Assembly: GCF_019654955.1 (NCBI RefSeq) | Contig: NZ_BPEV01000042.1 | Coordinates: forward strand, 1-36,677 | Length of the DNA: 36,677 bases | Direction of reading: 5' to 3' | DNA from: Shewanella sp. KT0246 | Lineage (GTDB): Bacteria; Pseudomonadota; Gammaproteobacteria; Enterobacterales; Shewanellaceae | Shown: in pieces, positions 1 to 9,501 of the stretch | Layout of the letters: the number at the start of each line of letters is the position of its first letter | How positions within the stretch are numbered: position 1 is the first letter of the stretch | The notes under the pieces: generated by a model | Databases searched by the model: none | Seen by the model: the letters and a program-made list of their open reading frames with translations, nothing else | What the model was told of the DNA's origin: nothing | Translations under genes and position numbers: made by a program

Positions 1-31
1 TAATTGCTTTAAACTTTATAAATCAAGCCAT

Positions 32-62
32 AAAAAATGCCACTCAACTGAGTGGCATTTTT
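32..62. terminator. Bidirectional hairpin terminator
   Basis: The arms AATGCCACTCA (36-46) and TGAGTGGCATT (49-59) pair perfectly. An A-run lies on one side and a T-run on the other, so it can terminate in both directions. It closes the minus-strand peptidase gene, and probably also a plus-strand gene lying outside the window. Confidence 0.85.
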
Positions 63-88
63 GTACGAGAGTTAATTAAATCTTAGAT

Positions 89-2224
89 TTACTTTAATCC
101 ACGACGTTCTAGTAGACCATCTGTCGTCGGCGCTTGGCCTCTGAAGTTTTGGTAAGCTTCCATTGGCGGTACACTGTTGCCAACTTCACGGATAGTTTTT
201 CTAAACTTCATTCCGATTTCACGATTTAAACCGCCTTGAGTTTGCACATAAGCAAAAGCATCAGCGGCTAGGATTTCACTCCACATGTAAGCATAGTAAC
301 TTGCTGAGTAACCACCTGGGAACGCGTGAGCAAAGTAAGTTGAGCGGTAACGAGGCGGCACTGCTGGTAAATCAACTCCATGTTTCTTAAGCGCATTAGC
401 TTCAAACGTTTCCACATCTTGCAGCGGGGCATTAGCATCTAATGCGTGCCATTCTAAATCAAGCAGTGCAGCAGACATGTACTCTAAGGTATCAAAACCT
501 TGGTTAAAGCTTCTTGATGCTAATAACTTTTGCAGTAAATCATCAGGGATTGGCTTACCCGTATCATAGTGTTTGGCGTAATTGGCTAACACTTTAGGGT
601 GCGCGGCCCAGTCTTCTTCGAAAGTGGATGGGAATTCAACAAAGTCACGTGATACAGAAGTGCCTGCAAGTGATGGGTATTTCACTTTTGAGAACATGCC
701 GTGAGTACCGTGCCCCATTTCATGGAACATGGTAGTTGCTTCATCGTAGCTGACAAACGTAGGTTGGCCTTCAGGCGCCTTTTTAATGTTCATCACGTTA
801 ACAACAACAGGCTTCTGGTTTAGTAACTGAGATTGACCCACAAACGAGCTCATCCAAGCACCACCACGTTTGCCTTCACGGGCAAAGTAATCAGCGTAGA
901 AGATTGCCATGCTACTGCCATCTTCATCAAACATCTCGTAAGCTTTTACATCAGGATGATATACAGGTAAATCTGGACGAGGTTTAAGTGTTACGCCGTA
1001 TAGCTCTTGAAGGGTAAAGAACACGCCGTCTTCTAATACACGGTTAAACTCAAAGTAAGGCTTGATTGATGCTGCATCAAGGTCGAACTTTTCTTTACGT
1101 ACTAGCTCTGCGTAATAAGCCCAATCCCATGGTGCTAAAGTAAAATCACCACCTGTTTTATTGATCATCGCTTGAATGTCAGCGGCTTCTTTTTGGGTGT
1201 TTTCAACCACTGCTGGCACCATTGAGCCAAACATGTCATATACCGCTTCTGGTGTTTTAGCCATTTGCGGGGCTAAGCGGTAATCAGACCAAGTGTCAAA
1301 ACCTAGTAAATTAGCTTTTTTAGCACGAAGCTGTGCTAATCGCGCGACTAAAGACGCTGTTTCGTTATCACCTGCTAATCCGCGATTAGCTGATGCTTCC
1401 CAAACCTGCTGACGTAGTTCACGGTTGTCTAGTTGTGCTAATACTGGCTGGCGTGTCGTATTGGTGATGTTGAGAAGGTATTGCCCTTCAAGTCCCGCTG
1501 CTTCAGCGTCAGCTTTTGCTGCTGCAATGGCCGATTGTGATAAGCCTGCAAGTTTAGTTTCATCATCGACTTTGACTGCAATCTCTTTACTGAGTCTAAG
1601 TAGTCTCTGAGCAAACTCGTTGGTTAATGTTGATTGCTCTTCGTTTAAGTCACGAATTTTTTGTTTTTCAGCTTCTGTAAGTTTAGCTCCAGCAAGGACA
1701 AAACGCTGATGATAAACTTCCACTAAGCGGATTTCTTCAGCGGTTAATGAACTGGTAGTACGGCTATCGTAAATCGCTTGAATACGGCTGAATAACTCAG
1801 GGTTGAGGTTAATGTTATCTGAGTGCGCCGCCATTTTGGGCGCCATAATGCCTTGTACTTTTCGTAGTTCTGGATTGCTGTTTGAACCTGTTAGATTATA
1901 AAAAATGCTAGAAGTACGAGTGAGTAATGTACCGCTTTTCTCCATTGCGACAATGGTGTTTTCAAATGTTGGTGCCGCTGAGTTATTGGCGATATCTAAA
2001 ATTTGCTGATGATGCTGATCCATACCAAGCTCTAACGCTGGTTGGTAATGCTCATTTTTCAACTTACTAAAATCAGGCGCTTGATATTGCAAGCTACTGG
2101 CTTGCAGTAACGGGTTTTGAAGCTGCACTTGAGCTCCTTGTTCGGCACTGTCTGAATGGGTGTTACTGCAACCGCTTAATGCGAGTGTGGTAGCAATGGC
2201 TACTGCGACAATTGTTTTATGCAT
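89..2224 (-). CDS. dcp: M3 family zinc metallopeptidase, lipoprotein (peptidyl-dipeptidase Dcp-like)
   Basis: This 711-residue protein has an N-terminal lipoprotein signal ending in LSGC, with Cys19 as the lipidation site. Ser follows the Cys, so outer-membrane sorting and a periplasmic catalytic domain are expected. The M3 zinc motif HEMGH is at residues 501-505, inside a longer typical stretch (TTMFHEMGHGTHGMF), and the C-terminal region carries the usual M3 helices. Length fits Dcp/oligopeptidase A (about 680-700) plus the leader. The expected activity is release of C-terminal dipeptides or general cleavage of short peptides. The ATG is preceded by AAGGAAG at good spacing. It is a single-gene unit closed by the hairpin at 32-62. 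Choosing Dcp over OpdA rests on family resemblance and the exported form. Family certain, exact specificity inferred. Confidence 0.9.
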   Translation of the reverse strand: MHKTIVAVAIATTLALSGCSNTHSDSAEQGAQVQLQNPLLQASSLQYQAPDFSKLKNEHYQPALELGMDQHHQQILDIANNSAAPTFENTIVAMEKSGTLLTRTSSIFYNLTGSNSNPELRKVQGIMAPKMAAHSDNINLNPELFSRIQAIYDSRTTSSLTAEEIRLVEVYHQRFVLAGAKLTEAEKQKIRDLNEEQSTLTNEFAQRLLRLSKEIAVKVDDETKLAGLSQSAIAAAKADAEAAGLEGQYLLNITNTTRQPVLAQLDNRELRQQVWEASANRGLAGDNETASLVARLAQLRAKKANLLGFDTWSDYRLAPQMAKTPEAVYDMFGSMVPAVVENTQKEAADIQAMINKTGGDFTLAPWDWAYYAELVRKEKFDLDAASIKPYFEFNRVLEDGVFFTLQELYGVTLKPRPDLPVYHPDVKAYEMFDEDGSSMAIFYADYFAREGKRGGAWMSSFVGQSQLLNQKPVVVNVMNIKKAPEGQPTFVSYDEATTMFHEMGHGTHGMFSKVKYPSLAGTSVSRDFVEFPSTFEEDWAAHPKVLANYAKHYDTGKPIPDDLLQKLLASRSFNQGFDTLEYMSAALLDLEWHALDANAPLQDVETFEANALKKHGVDLPAVPPRYRSTYFAHAFPGGYSASYYAYMWSEILAADAFAYVQTQGGLNREIGMKFRKTIREVGNSVPPMEAYQNFRGQAPTTDGLLERRGLK

Positions 2225-2575
2225 TTACTTTTTACTTCCTTAATTATAGTTGTTTACGCAATTTATCAATTGTTTCTTAATCGTATATGAAGATTTTGCA
2301 CTTTCGTGATGCCTGTAGCTGTTGTGAAGTATCACGGCTTAAAAAGTGTGATCTAATTCATTGCAAAATGTAAATATTGTTAAGGTTTTGATGTTTTAAA
2401 TAAAGGGATAATTGGATGTATTAGCGAGCTGTTTAGAGGTTTGAGGGGGAAGAAGATGAATAATTTTACAAGAAATACTGCTAGCTGCCTCACGCTATTT
2501 AATCCCAGCGTGACTTATCTATAAATCGATTCAATGTTAGACTAAGTGCGATTATAACAATAAGGAACTCCTGTT
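2225..2575. other. Divergent intergenic region, peptidase / tdk
   Basis: This 351-bp AT-rich spacer must hold both promoters for the divergent genes. The only structure I see is a weak inverted repeat, CGTGAT...ATCACG, at about 2305-2336. No ORF with a credible ribosome binding site and no recognisable operator is visible. Confidence 0.5.
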
Positions 2576-3154
2576 TTGGCACAACTTTATTTCTATTATT
2601 CGGCAATGAATGCTGGCAAATCTACATCACTTTTACAATCATCTTATAACTACCGTGAACGCGGCATGAACACGCTTGTAATGACAGCGTCAATCGATGA
2701 TCGATATGGTGTGGGAAAAGTTGCATCCAGAATAGGCATTGAAACTGAAGCGCAAGTTTTTGGCGCTGAAGATAACTTATCAAAAATGATTGAAACTGAG
2801 CTTGAAACCCAAAAGTTACATTGCATTTTAATTGATGAGTCACAGTTTTTGAGTAAAGAGCAAGTGAAGCAGTTAACTCATGTGGTGGATAATTTAGATA
2901 TCCCAGTACTGTGTTATGGCCTTAAAACTGATTTCCAAGGTGAACTGTTTAGTGGCAGTCAGTACCTATTAGCATGGGCTGATAAATTGGTGGAGTTAAA
3001 AACCATTTGTCATTGTGGCCGTAAAGCTAACATGGTGGTTCGTCTTGATGGTAATGGCAAACCAATGCGCGAAGGTGAGCAGGTGGCTATTGGTGGTAAT
3101 GAAAGCTACGAGTCTGTGTGTCGTAAGCATTTTCGTGAATTTATCTGGGATTAA
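2576..3154 (+). CDS. tdk: Thymidine kinase, type II
   Basis: Phosphorylates thymidine to dTMP with ATP in the pyrimidine salvage pathway. The 192-residue protein closely matches E. coli Tdk along its length but lacks about a dozen C-terminal residues. The P-loop is SAMNAGKST (residues 9-17), the catalytic acid lies in IDESQF (Glu88), and a structural zinc site is formed by Cys145, Cys147, Cys182 and His185. The lasso/substrate region reads YGLKTDFQGELF. The start is TTG, supported by AAGGA at 2562-2566 nine bases upstream and by the conserved opening MAQLYFYYS. It is monocistronic with its own terminator. I see no oddities apart from the non-ATG start. Confidence 0.96.
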   Translation: MAQLYFYYSAMNAGKSTSLLQSSYNYRERGMNTLVMTASIDDRYGVGKVASRIGIETEAQVFGAEDNLSKMIETELETQKLHCILIDESQFLSKEQVKQLTHVVDNLDIPVLCYGLKTDFQGELFSGSQYLLAWADKLVELKTICHCGRKANMVVRLDGNGKPMREGEQVAIGGNESYESVCRKHFREFIWD

Positions 3155-3212
3155 TAAACCAAGTAACTTGCTAATAAGTTACTAGCCAACAAGTAACATG
3201 GCAATTTGAATT

Positions 3213-3246
3213 AAAAAAACAGCGCCTATTGGCGCTGTTTTTGTTT
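3213..3246. terminator. Rho-independent terminator, tdk (bidirectional)
   Basis: Stem AAACAGCGCC (3217-3226), loop TATT, stem GGCGCTGTTT (3231-3240), with A- and T-runs on the two sides. It ends tdk and can also stop the converging acyl-CoA dehydrogenase transcript. Confidence 0.92.
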
Positions 3247-3348
3247 TGTTACTGACTCAGATCTTCATTTAATTATCCACTTTCATTTTGCTCATTAGCG
3301 GTTTCGCATTATTAAATTTGATATTAATGTCGCTAAATAAATGCGTGA

Positions 3349-5139
3349 TTAAAAGTCAGCTTCGTCAAAACCTGTAATCTGGACACTACTCATTTCAACT
3401 TGCTTGCGTAAGCTGCGAGTTTGGCACCCCCAATAACTCATGTAAAAAGAAGCGGTATTCAATTTAGCTTGATAGAAGGCTAGTTCATCGGTGCCAGATT
3501 CAATCGCAGCAAGAGATGTTGCTGCAATACGCGCCCACATCCACGCAAGGGCGCTAATGCCAAATAACTGCATATAAGGCATTGATGCCGCGCCAATCAT
3601 ATCGGGGTTAGTTGCTGCTGATTTGGCAATAAAGCCGGTGGCTTTTTCTAAATCACCTGCAGCATCCATTAGCCCTTCAATATAAGGTTTCATGGCATCA
3701 TTAGTGCTGTGTTCGCCAATAAACTGTTTGACCATATCAGACCACAGACTCAGGGTAGCGCCTTTATCTGAGAGTAATTTTCGTCCGACAAGATCTAAGG
3801 CTTGCACACCGTTAGTTCCTTCGTAAAGCATAGCGATACGAATATCACGGACAAACTGCTCCATGCCCCATTCGTTAATATAGCCGTGGCCGCCATAAAC
3901 TTGCTGTGCATCAACACAAGCTTTAAATCCTTGGTCGGTAACAAAACCTTTAACGATAGGGGTAAATAGAGCGGCAAGAGCTGATGATTGTTTTGCTTTA
4001 GCAGGATCGCTATGACGCTCTGCTTGGTCGAGCCATAACGCCTGCTGACCCATTAATGCACGAGTGCCTTCATTGAATGATTTCTGTGACAGCAACATTC
4101 GACGGATATCGCCATGAACCAAAATTGGATCAGCAGCTTGGTCAGCCTGTTTAACACCTGATAATGCGCGGCCTTGAATTCGATCTTTGGCGTAAACTAA
4201 TGCATTTTGGTAGGCAATGTCAGATACACCTAATCCTTGAATACCAACGCCTAGTCTGGCTTGGTTCATCATGGTAAACATGGCTTTTAGGCCTTGATGA
4301 GGCGCACCGACTAATTCGCCTATAGCGCCATCAAATAGCATCACGCAAGTTGAGTTACCGTGAATACCCATCTTATGTTCAAGGGCAGTAGCGCTTAAAC
4401 TATTGGCTTTACCCAATGAGCCGTCTGCATTGACCATAAACTTAGGCACCGCGAATAATGAGATACCTTTAACGCCATCAGGGGCATCTGGTAATTTCGC
4501 TAACACAAGATGAATTATATTTTCAGCTAAGTCGTGATCGCCAGATGAGATAAATATCTTTTCGCCGCTAATAGCAAACGTGTCATCGCCAAGGGGCTTA
4601 GCTTTAGTGCGCAATAGTGCTAGATCAGTACCTGCATGAGATTCAGTGAGGTTCATGGTGCCAGTCCATTCACCGCTGACGAGCTTTTCTAAATACTTTT
4701 GTTTCAGCGCATCGCTGCCATGTACATGAATGGCAGAATAGGCGCCATGGGTTAAACCCGGGTACATAGCAAAGGCCATATTGGTGGCGGTTTTCATTTC
4801 TGTTGCAAAGGTGCCAATCACTTCGGGTAAGCCTTGACCGCCGTATTCAGGATCGCAGGTAAGCGTTGCCCAGCCATCATCAATGTATTTCTGGTATGCA
4901 GCTTTAAATCCTTTTGGGGTGATCACTTTGCCGTTTTCAAGCTGACAACCTTCAAGATCGCCTGAGGCGTTTAATGGCAACATGATGTCGGTGGTGAAAT
5001 CTGCCACGCCTTGTAAAATCGCATCGGTCAATTCAGGGTCGATTTCGTTAAAACCGTGCAGATCTGTTTGCTGATAAATATTCAGTAACTCAGATAATAT
5101 GAACTGATAGTCGCGAAGGGGAGCTTGATAAATCGGCAT
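3349..5139 (-). CDS. Acyl-CoA dehydrogenase, long DmdC-type subfamily
   Basis: A 596-residue FAD-dependent acyl-CoA dehydrogenase, longer than the standard 380-390 because of an extra N-terminal helix and a C-terminal extension, as in the 3-methylmercaptopropionyl-CoA dehydrogenase (DmdC) group. Visible signatures are the flavin/substrate segment GTMNLTESHAGTDLALLRTKA, the mid-domain ISGEKIFISSGDHD, and YEGTNGVQALDL, in which Glu440 is the expected catalytic base. AAAGGA lies seven bases before the ATG. It would oxidise an acyl-CoA to the 2,3-enoyl-CoA in the cytoplasm and pass electrons to ETF. No other beta-oxidation or DMSP gene adjoins it, so the substrate cannot be set: medium or long fatty acyl-CoA and methylmercaptopropionyl-CoA are both possible. 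Genome annotation often gives such genes the name fadE-like. Confidence 0.9.
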   Translation of the reverse strand: MPIYQAPLRDYQFILSELLNIYQQTDLHGFNEIDPELTDAILQGVADFTTDIMLPLNASGDLEGCQLENGKVITPKGFKAAYQKYIDDGWATLTCDPEYGGQGLPEVIGTFATEMKTATNMAFAMYPGLTHGAYSAIHVHGSDALKQKYLEKLVSGEWTGTMNLTESHAGTDLALLRTKAKPLGDDTFAISGEKIFISSGDHDLAENIIHLVLAKLPDAPDGVKGISLFAVPKFMVNADGSLGKANSLSATALEHKMGIHGNSTCVMLFDGAIGELVGAPHQGLKAMFTMMNQARLGVGIQGLGVSDIAYQNALVYAKDRIQGRALSGVKQADQAADPILVHGDIRRMLLSQKSFNEGTRALMGQQALWLDQAERHSDPAKAKQSSALAALFTPIVKGFVTDQGFKACVDAQQVYGGHGYINEWGMEQFVRDIRIAMLYEGTNGVQALDLVGRKLLSDKGATLSLWSDMVKQFIGEHSTNDAMKPYIEGLMDAAGDLEKATGFIAKSAATNPDMIGAASMPYMQLFGISALAWMWARIAATSLAAIESGTDELAFYQAKLNTASFYMSYWGCQTRSLRKQVEMSSVQITGFDEADF

Positions 5140-5351
5140 ATTACGATCCTTTGTTGTTTGCTATCTGTTAATCTGCTGATACGAGCTAAGCAAGGCTAAC
5201 AGAATCCATGACTGTTTATTTCTTCACTGTTTTAGTGTCTTTTATTGTGATTTTTAGCTTATTCCTTAAGCGTTAAAACTACCTTAACCAATTTCGAGTA
5301 AAAACTCAGCTTTATTTATTGGGTAATTTATTGTGTAAGTAATTAGGTCGA

Positions 5352-6260
5352 TTATTCGTTGATAATATTGTGTTTTTTCCAAAAAAAGAATGCATGTTCA
5401 AGTACTTGCTCTGGTGCTTCCACTTGAGGGTAATGGCCGACTCCTGCAAGACTGATGGTGTCTGGGTTAGTGATTAACTCTTGATAGCGCTTTAACATAT
5501 CTCGACCAGAAATCGGATCTTCTAAACCGTTAATAAATCGCATTGGTGACGTATTTTGTTGTAGTGCGCCCACCCAACGGTCGCGATACTTAACTCTTTC
5601 CTTCATGTACTGAATAAGCTTATGAAAGATACGATTACCTTGATTGTGTTGGATTAATTGCCAGTATTTTCGCAGCTCGTTTTCTTCAATATTGATGCTA
5701 CAAATATTATCGAAGTTACGTTTAAAAGCGTTGTAGCCCATACCTTTAGCGACAATAAAGCCAATAGGACTAAGTAACAGTTTTTGAATTAGGATTGGAT
5801 GAATCACCTCAGGGAATATTCCACCATTAAGCAATACACTACTCAAAATTTCGAAAGTTAAAGGGGTTTGGTTTTGTTGAGCATCATGTTGCCGTGCAAG
5901 TAACTCTTGAGTGACGGTATTACCGTAATCATGGGATAAAATATGGACCTTTTCGATACCTATCGATGCGACAACATCTTCAATTAAATTAGCTTGAGCA
6001 TCAAAAGAGTAGGGGAAGTCTGTAGGTTTATCGGAATAACCAAAACCCACCATATCTAACGTAATTAAGTGAAAGTGCTGAGTTAACTCATCCCAAATAG
6101 GTTGCCAGTCGTAACTGCTGGTAGGAAAACCATGGATTAGTAGTAATGCAGGCAGACCTTTATTACCAGTCTGTTTTACAAAGACATTATTCTCAAAGTG
6201 TTTCGCAAAACAGTGCTTATGAAAGTAGCCTTGATTCAGCCATTGAGTCAATTTCTGCAT
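5352..6260 (-). CDS. Alpha/beta hydrolase, MEST/PEG1-like with Asp nucleophile
   Basis: A 302-residue cytoplasmic alpha/beta-hydrolase. The oxyanion motif is HGFPTSSYDW. The nucleophile elbow is SHDYGN with Asp111 rather than Ser, as in epoxide hydrolases and haloalkane dehalogenases. The probable acid is Asp248 (GLEDPIS), and His276 (GVGHYPQVEAP) completes the triad. The elbow SHDYG, the segment LLNGGIFPE and the C-terminal HYPQ-E-P recall the animal mesoderm-specific transcript protein MEST and its bacterial relatives. That resemblance is from memory and unsearched. The start ATG has only a weak TGGA upstream. It lies divergent from the thioredoxin gene with 208 bp between. Reaction and substrate are unknown. 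Confidence 0.85.
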   Translation of the reverse strand: MQKLTQWLNQGYFHKHCFAKHFENNVFVKQTGNKGLPALLLIHGFPTSSYDWQPIWDELTQHFHLITLDMVGFGYSDKPTDFPYSFDAQANLIEDVVASIGIEKVHILSHDYGNTVTQELLARQHDAQQNQTPLTFEILSSVLLNGGIFPEVIHPILIQKLLLSPIGFIVAKGMGYNAFKRNFDNICSINIEENELRKYWQLIQHNQGNRIFHKLIQYMKERVKYRDRWVGALQQNTSPMRFINGLEDPISGRDMLKRYQELITNPDTISLAGVGHYPQVEAPEQVLEHAFFFWKKHNIINE

Positions 6261-6468
6261 ACATAATCCATTATTTTTTATTTAAAGTTAACCTGATTAG
6301 ACCAGTTTGTAAAACGCCTCAGAAATTAGCTCTTCATAATAAAGTGCTATTCATTTTTGCAGCTTTAATGAAATAAACCTTGAATATAAAGTGCACTTTA
6401 GTCGGTCTTAATATTGGAGCGCGTATACATAAGCAGTCATTAGCGACTTTATTATTAGGATTAAACAT

Positions 6469-7065
6469 ATGAAGACTAGTCAATCGATATCAAGCCCATT
6501 ATTAAAGGATAAACCTGCGCAGCCTATTAACGAGTTGTATCGTGAATTACTGGGCGTGATAGTGACTTTTTCAGTTCTAACCTTGTTATTGGTGTTTTTC
6601 TCGGCAGGTGTGCGCGCTGATGATTCGCAATCCACTCCAGATTATGACTTTCCTCAAGCTAAGGCATTTACTCTTAACGATGCGGAAGGTAACAAGTGGT
6701 CATTTGCGGAGCATGCAGGTAAACCCATTGTCATTCATTTTTGGGCAACTTGGTGTCCTTATTGTAAAAAGCTGCAACCTGGTCTTGAAAGGTTGCGATT
6801 AACGCACCTAGATAGCGACCTTGAAATGATTGCTATCAGCTTCAATGAAGATAAAGGTGCAATGCCAGCAGCTGCATTAGCAGAGCGGGGTATTGGCATG
6901 AAAACCTTGGTTGAAGGTGACAGTGTTGCTGAGCTTTATGGCGTAACAGGTACACCAACGACAGTGTTTATTAACCGATCAGGACAATTAGTATGGTTAA
7001 CACGGATTTCAGATCCTGATTCGCCTAAATTAGCTCAAGCCATAGACTTTCTATTATCAGAGTAA
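6469..7065 (+). CDS. Membrane-anchored or exported TlpA-like thioredoxin-fold protein
   Basis: A 198-residue protein with a hydrophobic segment at about 27-47, followed by SAGVRA-DD, which could act as a signal-peptidase site or as an anchor. The rest is a TlpA/ResA-type thioredoxin domain facing the periplasm. The active site is W-CPYC (Cys96, Cys99) and the cis-proline is Pro163 in GTPTT. The central insert typical of TlpA/ResA lies between them. AGGAT precedes the ATG by about nine bases. Such proteins reduce disulfides in apocytochromes or other exported partners. The CPYC dipeptide is more often seen in glutaredoxins and DsbC-like enzymes. No ccm or other partner gene adjoins it, so the substrate is unknown. 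Confidence 0.88.
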   Translation: MKTSQSISSPLLKDKPAQPINELYRELLGVIVTFSVLTLLLVFFSAGVRADDSQSTPDYDFPQAKAFTLNDAEGNKWSFAEHAGKPIVIHFWATWCPYCKKLQPGLERLRLTHLDSDLEMIAISFNEDKGAMPAAALAERGIGMKTLVEGDSVAELYGVTGTPTTVFINRSGQLVWLTRISDPDSPKLAQAIDFLLSE

Positions 7066-7102
7066 TAAACACCGCCCCGACTTTAGCGCAATAGTTGTTA
7101 TT

Positions 7103-7127
7103 CCCCATAATAGTCGTTATTACGGGG
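7103..7127. terminator. Hairpin between convergent genes
   Basis: CCCCATAATA (7103-7112) pairs with TATTACGGGG (7118-7127) with one mismatch and a five-base loop. A second small hairpin, ATAACT/AGTTAT, is at 7167-7184. There is no strong T-run, so the role in terminating the convergent thioredoxin and radical SAM genes is tentative. Confidence 0.4.
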
Positions 7128-7196
7128 GATAAATTATCGATATGCCCTTATGCCGTTTTGTTAGTTATAACTTTCGATAGTTATGGCATTTGAAAA

Positions 7197-8540
7197 TTAT
7201 GAAGTGATGATAGCAGACGATTGGTTGTCATCTTCAGTTTCTCCGACAGACATAGTCAGCGGTAATTCTCTTGCTTGTTCACGCAAGTAGTCCATTCCCG
7301 CAAGGAAGCCTGAAAACATTTTCAATGCGATAAACTGTCCTTCAACAGTGGTTTTGTAGTTATTGCCTTGTTTATTCAGGGCTCCGGCAGAAATTAAATA
7401 GCTCATTTCAAGTGGGAAGGCTTGCCACAAAGATTTACCCGTATGGGCCTTAAATTGTTGGTTATCTAGCAGGCCGTGACCCATCATCATCATTAAATGA
7501 TGCTGCAATAGCGCTTTTGCTTCTAATGGTTTGGTGTAACACGTGCCAGTATGGCCAGCGTTAATACGGTTGATATAGTCAGGAATATCAAAGCTTGAAA
7601 TTCTAAACTGCTCGCCAAAACGCCCAAATGCGCCAGAACCAACCCCGAAGCAGTCTTCGCCGTCTAATACATATTTGTTTTCTACTGGCTGACCAAAGTT
7701 ACGACTGAATGTCCAAGGGAACTCCATGATATAACGTTCGCCCATCGCTTCTTTTACCGCTAAAAACTGTGGCCATAAATCTTCAGGATTGCCAGCTAAA
7801 CAACCCGCTTTTTTACGGTTTTGGCCAATGCCAACGGTTAATGGGTAAGTCGTTATTTGGTCAGGGCTCAAACGAATGGTTTGGGCTAAATCGCTGGCTA
7901 CCGTTTCAGGTGTTTGCATTTTAAAGCCGTACATCATATCCAAATTAACTGTTGGGATTACCTCAATCGCTCGGCTAACATATTCAGCTTGTTGCAAGCC
8001 GCTACCGAACTTTTCAAAGCGACCACTGGCTTTTAAAATCTTGTCATCAAAACTTTGTACGCCAATCGACATGCGATCAACTAAGCCTTTCAGTAAATGC
8101 GGATTACCTTCCTTAAAGTAGATAGGGTCACTTTCACAAGAGACTTCGCGGACGTTAGTAATCGACTTAATCATCTCGATGGTTTCAATTAGCTCATCTT
8201 CTAGAATCGTTGTGGTGCCGCCACCAATATAAACTCGGTTAAAGCGATAACCTTGAGCGATAACCATGCGGATTTCTTGTCTTAATGCTTTGAAGTAGGC
8301 TTTAGCGACGCCTTCATTGAATTTAATTTTATGGAATGAACAAAAACGGCAAAGGGTGTGACAAAAAGGAATATGGATATATAAAGTTTCGATTGGCTTG
8401 TCAGGCACAGCCAATTTAGTCACATCATTTAATGCCACGGCATCTTTCAAACTTAACGACTGTTTAATCGTCATGCCCATTGCCCAGTCAAGACTGCTAG
8501 TGGCGAGGTTCAACCTTGATGTAGATAAGAATTTTTTCAT
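7197..8540 (-). CDS. HemN/HemW-family radical SAM protein
   Basis: A 447-residue radical SAM enzyme. The [4Fe-4S] motif CX3CX2C is Cys60, Cys64 and Cys67 in PFCHTLCRFC, with the CxFC end typical of the coproporphyrinogen III dehydrogenase/HemW group. YIGGGTTTI (about 104-112) is the SAM-binding glycine motif, and the C-terminal third resembles the HemN C-terminal region. AAGGG precedes the ATG. It could be a heme chaperone, an anaerobic porphyrin-modifying enzyme or a HutW/ChuW-like heme-utilisation protein. There is no Fur box or hut/heme uptake gene beside it, so HutW is not favoured. Family sure, reaction unknown. Other HemN or HemW copies elsewhere in the genome would be expected. Confidence 0.85.
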   Translation of the reverse strand: MKKFLSTSRLNLATSSLDWAMGMTIKQSLSLKDAVALNDVTKLAVPDKPIETLYIHIPFCHTLCRFCSFHKIKFNEGVAKAYFKALRQEIRMVIAQGYRFNRVYIGGGTTTILEDELIETIEMIKSITNVREVSCESDPIYFKEGNPHLLKGLVDRMSIGVQSFDDKILKASGRFEKFGSGLQQAEYVSRAIEVIPTVNLDMMYGFKMQTPETVASDLAQTIRLSPDQITTYPLTVGIGQNRKKAGCLAGNPEDLWPQFLAVKEAMGERYIMEFPWTFSRNFGQPVENKYVLDGEDCFGVGSGAFGRFGEQFRISSFDIPDYINRINAGHTGTCYTKPLEAKALLQHHLMMMMGHGLLDNQQFKAHTGKSLWQAFPLEMSYLISAGALNKQGNNYKTTVEGQFIALKMFSGFLAGMDYLREQARELPLTMSVGETEDDNQSSAIITS

Positions 8541-9009
8541 GAGCTGCCCTTAGACTTTAAGTTTACCAATGGGATGTATTCATATAGAAACAGAAGTCAT
8601 TGGTTTAATGCTAATTCAGTAGATTGATATCAGCCTAAATTAGCTAAATATTCCAAACTGTTGCACAAAGCATGAAAATACAAATATCTACAAATATGGT
8701 GTCACTGAATAGTAAAAATTTGACTCCTATCACTTGTTTGAATACAAACTCAATGGTTAATTTAAATTAATGTTTAGGCTTAAGTTTTATGAACTAAACA
8801 AAATGCGACTCTAAGATTTAAATGTGGGTATATTTTGAATTAGTAATACTGAATGCTTGTGGTGGTTTAATTCATTGCTTGCTGCTTTATTCTACAAAAC
8901 TAGCTCTAGATCGCTTTTTTTTATCGGTTAAATAGCGTAAATTACCCTTGATTGTGCAATTTAAAGAACGCTAAGTTTTTATTTGGGAATTATTATCAAG
9001 GGGTTAACA
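8541..9009. other. Divergent intergenic region, no gene seen
   Basis: A 469-bp AT-rich spacer. A 9-bp direct repeat TACAAATAT occurs at 8679-8687 and 8689-8697 and could be a regulator site, but I cannot assign it. TTGATTGTGCAATT near 8949 resembles only half of an FNR box. No credible ORF is present. Confidence 0.4.
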
Positions 9010-9501
9010 ATGGAACATCGTTGGCAAATAGCCATATCAGCAGGATTACTGGCAGCTTTATGGGCTGGGGTTGCGGATGTATTTCAGTTAGTCACTTGGG
9101 TAGGTTTTTTAAGTTGCAGTACCTTCTTTGCTCAAACTGAAACTGGTCTTAAAGGCATGTTCATGGCCATGAGTACCAATTTATCTGGTGTATTTTGGGG
9201 CTGGTTGATTATTTCGGGTAGTGGCTTCTTTATTTCGCCTATCGTGGGGTATGCCTTTACTGGCGTTGCTACTGCGGCGATGTGTTTACAGGCGAGTTAT
9301 CAAAAACTGGCGTTTATCCCAGGTGCGTTTATTGGCTGTTGTATTACATTTGCATTAGGCGCTGATTTAGCAGCTATTCTACCGCCATTATTATTGGGCG
9401 CCATGCTGGGTTACAGCATGAGTTTATTGACCAATCAACTTATTAGCATCACACCGAAAATTCAGGGATTATTTACTGCAGCCCCCGCTAAAGATGCTTA
9501 A
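9010..9501 (+). CDS. DUF1097 family inner-membrane protein (YcdZ-like)
   Basis: A 163-residue polytopic membrane protein with four or five hydrophobic helices and the DUF1097 opening (an Ala-Ile-Ser, Gly-Leu-Leu, Ala-Leu-Trp-Ala pattern, then WVGFLSCSTFFA). I place the start at the ATG at 9010, because AAGGGG ends six bases before it. An in-frame TTG at 8983 has no such site. E. coli YcdZ is the nearest well-known relative, and its function is not established. The gene is monocistronic with a hairpin downstream. Confidence 0.82.
   Translation: MEHRWQIAISAGLLAALWAGVADVFQLVTWVGFLSCSTFFAQTETGLKGMFMAMSTNLSGVFWGWLIISGSGFFISPIVGYAFTGVATAAMCLQASYQKLAFIPGAFIGCCITFALGADLAAILPPLLLGAMLGYSMSLLTNQLISITPKIQGLFTAAPAKDA

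Noticed and set aside
7197..8540. Assignment as HutW heme-utilisation enzyme
   Set aside because: No Fur box and no hut neighbours; only the HemN/HemW radical SAM family can be supported.
8949..8962. FNR-like site before the DUF1097 gene
   Set aside because: Only the left half TTGAT matches; the right half CAATT does not fit ATCAA.
8983..9009. TTG start extending the DUF1097 protein by nine residues
   Set aside because: The ATG at 9010 has AAGGGG at proper spacing and fits the usual family start.
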